The position numbers were made by a program, and so were the translations under genes. From Chaetoderma sp. LZ-2023a (Eukaryota > Mollusca > Caudofoveata > Chaetodermatida > Chaetodermatidae), in NCBI GenBank assembly GCA_034401795.1, contig CM067369.1, forward strand, positions 90,820,579 through 90,884,578: a DNA stretch of 64,000 bases, written 5' to 3'. The notes under the pieces are model-generated. The model searched no databases and was not told where the DNA came from. It saw nothing but the letters and a program-made list of their open reading frames with translations. Positions within the stretch are counted from its first letter, which is position 1, and the number at the start of each line of letters is the position of its first letter. This document shows, piece by piece, positions 50,801 through 53,800 of this stretch.

Positions 50801-53800
50801 CCGTCCCACCTGGGGGCGGAGCTAAATCTAATATCGTCTTGGAAAGCGGAATCATATGAGTAACCCACATCCTGGTACCAAATTTGGTTGAATTCCGTCC
50901 AATGGTTTCGGAGGAGGTTCATTACGTGTACAATCAATTTTGTGACCCTTTGACCCACATTCCCTACCCATCCCTGGTGTACTCAAATCTGTATTGCTAA
51001 AACTGGGCTCAAAGTGGTAACATGCTCACTCGGACCTGCAAAATTTGGTGATTTCTTGTACTCTGATATATTGCACGGATAAACAGACAGCACCAACCGT
51101 GTTACTCACACCCGCCTTCTGTAGCATGAATAACAAGATTTAAGTTTTTAATGAATTCGCCACAGCTACAGAGAGTTATGTCACAGAAACCGATTTTTGA
51201 AGATGGCTTCATATTAGCCATTTGGACCAATTTTTATAGATAACTCACATATTAAATCCATTTTACATGCAGATTTCCTTAGTTTTACAATCAATGTTGC
51301 AGAAACTGATATACAACCTGACTGCCTAGTAGGCTATTATATGTAGCTATTTTATATGTATTGTAAATCCAAGCTAATTACTCATGCCACCAACTCGCGG
51401 CTACTGTGTTTTTCTAACAATAGATTGGCGTTGCGCGACATAATTATACAGCTAAATCAAAATTATCATTAGCCGTGCCAACACAGCGCTACAGTCGAGT
51501 CAGTCGTCCTTAGCGTGGCGCGGCAGAAAGTTTGACGTATAAAACGGGCCTAAGATGTCTTCTAACGGAATGTGTGACTAGGCCACTTTATCGATGATTT
51601 CTACTCATATCAACGTGTTATTACCACGGATATATTAATGGTGTGCGGTCTAACACGTCGATTTCCCTATAACTGTCACAATTTTCTCTTCCTTTGTATA
51701 AATCTATTTGTTCGGTAGACTTTATCGTTTACTTTTCCGCCATGTTCCGCTGTTTGCTTTCTTTGATATTCGCGTTGAAGTCATGTGATATGTGATAACG
51801 TATTATTAATTTCGCAATGCCTTGTGGGTCTGGAAAACCCAGCGCCCCCAGGTTCTCAGTCGAATTTTACTATCGGGAGTGAAATTAAAATGAGAAAATA
51901 ATACGATCCATTACGGATAAGCAACAGACGCAAGACTGCCATAGATGTTTTCAAAACATAAATATATGAAATATGGCATGATATAGTTAAAGATTTAGAT
52001 ATTATTTTTATACCCGCTGTGCCTGACTATGTACCTTTAACCCTTGCACTATTGAAACCCTCTTTTAACATGATTACAGACAGACAGAGAGATCTTTCAA
52101 AGCAGTTGTCATACAGGTAAACTGTTATATATCTTGAAAGTAATTTGTCTGGAAAGCATAACTGTAGCTTAAAGTTATCCTGAAGCATTAAGATTAGAAA
52201 ATTTAGTGACGATCTGCCTCTCCTGAGCCGCCATTTTACTTTGATATTTGCAGGCACCATTATTTGGGATTCTATTGTTCTCGCTTCTGCCCAATGCTTG
52301 GTATAAAATCATTCCCGTGACGCTAATACTAGTCATTGTACTGTTGGCCTCCGAAGTGACCAGTAGATGTGAAACATGCTAGCCTAGATATTTTTATAAC
52401 AAGATGACTGATAATTGTTACTGATGATAGCAGCAACAACTTTCCTTCAAATTATTTGTGAAATAATCAGCAGAAAATACCAGTTAACATTTTGAAAATG
52501 AGTTGACTGAAAATCGTTGCTGCAACAACCAGCAACCAAATTGTTCTTAAAGTAATCAGCAGGATTTTCAATGTAGTAAGGCATTCTGAAGGTGTTTCTA
52601 GCAATTCGATTGACAGTTGTTGCTGACTAAGGCAACAACAACATTATCAAATTCTTCTCAGAATAATTAGTGTCGAGCTGTCAACATCGTCAGCTAATAA
52701 TACATGTTTGTACAATTGGCTAGGCCCTCGTCATAAACGTAATAGAGATCCACCGCGAAATATATTTGCATAGACGAGTAGGTCAGCAAAGCGCATGCAT
52801 GAGGCACGCTTACCTACTAACTGAGCAGTTTTTGACATATTTCACGTCTGATCGTGACAATGTATATGACACATGTCTACCGAATTATACGTACATGTGT
52901 TAGCTAACCACATTGAAAACCTGGCAATGATTAATAATTTGATAAAAGTGTGGCTGATTTAGTCAGCAACGACTGTCAATCGAATTGCTCAAAAAACTCA
53001 GAATGTGTTAATACATTGATAGTCCTACTGATTATTTTGAAAACAATCTGGCTGGAAGTTGTTGCAACCACTATTTTCAGTCAAACCATTTTCAAAACAT
53101 TAGATAGTAGAACTTGGATTTTCTGGTGATTATTTTGCAAATAATTTGAAGGAAAGTTGTTGCTGCTATCGGCAGCAACAATTATCAGTCAAATTGCTAT
53201 ATAAAATATCTAGCATAGCATGTTTCACATTTACAATAGTAAATACACATTTAGAATCAAACTACTATACGCTTACTACACGCTATACAGGTAGACCCGC
53301 ACACCTCCGAGGCCAACAGTACAATGACTAGCATTAGCGTTACGCAAGAACAATAGAACACCAAGGCTACAAAAATCAAAGTAAAATGGCGGCTCAGAAG
53401 AAGACGATCATCACCAAAATTTTCAAATATTTTCCTAATGTTATTGCTTCAGGATAACTTTAAAGCAGCAAGATCTACCAGCAACTAACATACCCAACAT
53501 TCAATAGAATCTGTCTTAGCAGCATAAAAATTGTCTTTTATCATTGAGAGTGTTGAGCATTGTAGGAGCGAAGATTAGAACAACCGTGCAAACACACAAG
53601 CCTTATGTCAACAAATACATGGCCTGGGCAAATATACTAAGGACTATTGATAAGATACTATTCACGCATGATAGTCCTTACAATGAAATTGGACAAATAA
53701 GTTATTGGTTTGGTTGGCATCTATCGAATCCCTGATTCCAGGTCCCATTCACGCCATTCTAGGCTGGCTTTATTTCAGTCTATTAATGGTAACTTCCCCA

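Larger units (their letters stand above)
48530..52040. mobile_element. TIR element with perfect 8-bp duplication, no ORF
   Basis: Left TTTTAAAGGTACATAGTCAGGC and right GCCTGACTATGTACCTTTAA are inverted. CCCTTGCA flanks both sides exactly (48,522-48,529 and 52,041-52,048). 3.5 kb including a nested hAT-like element (49,240-50,316) and a tandem array. No transposase found. The 8-bp duplication points to hAT-like mobilisation. Confidence 0.75.
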
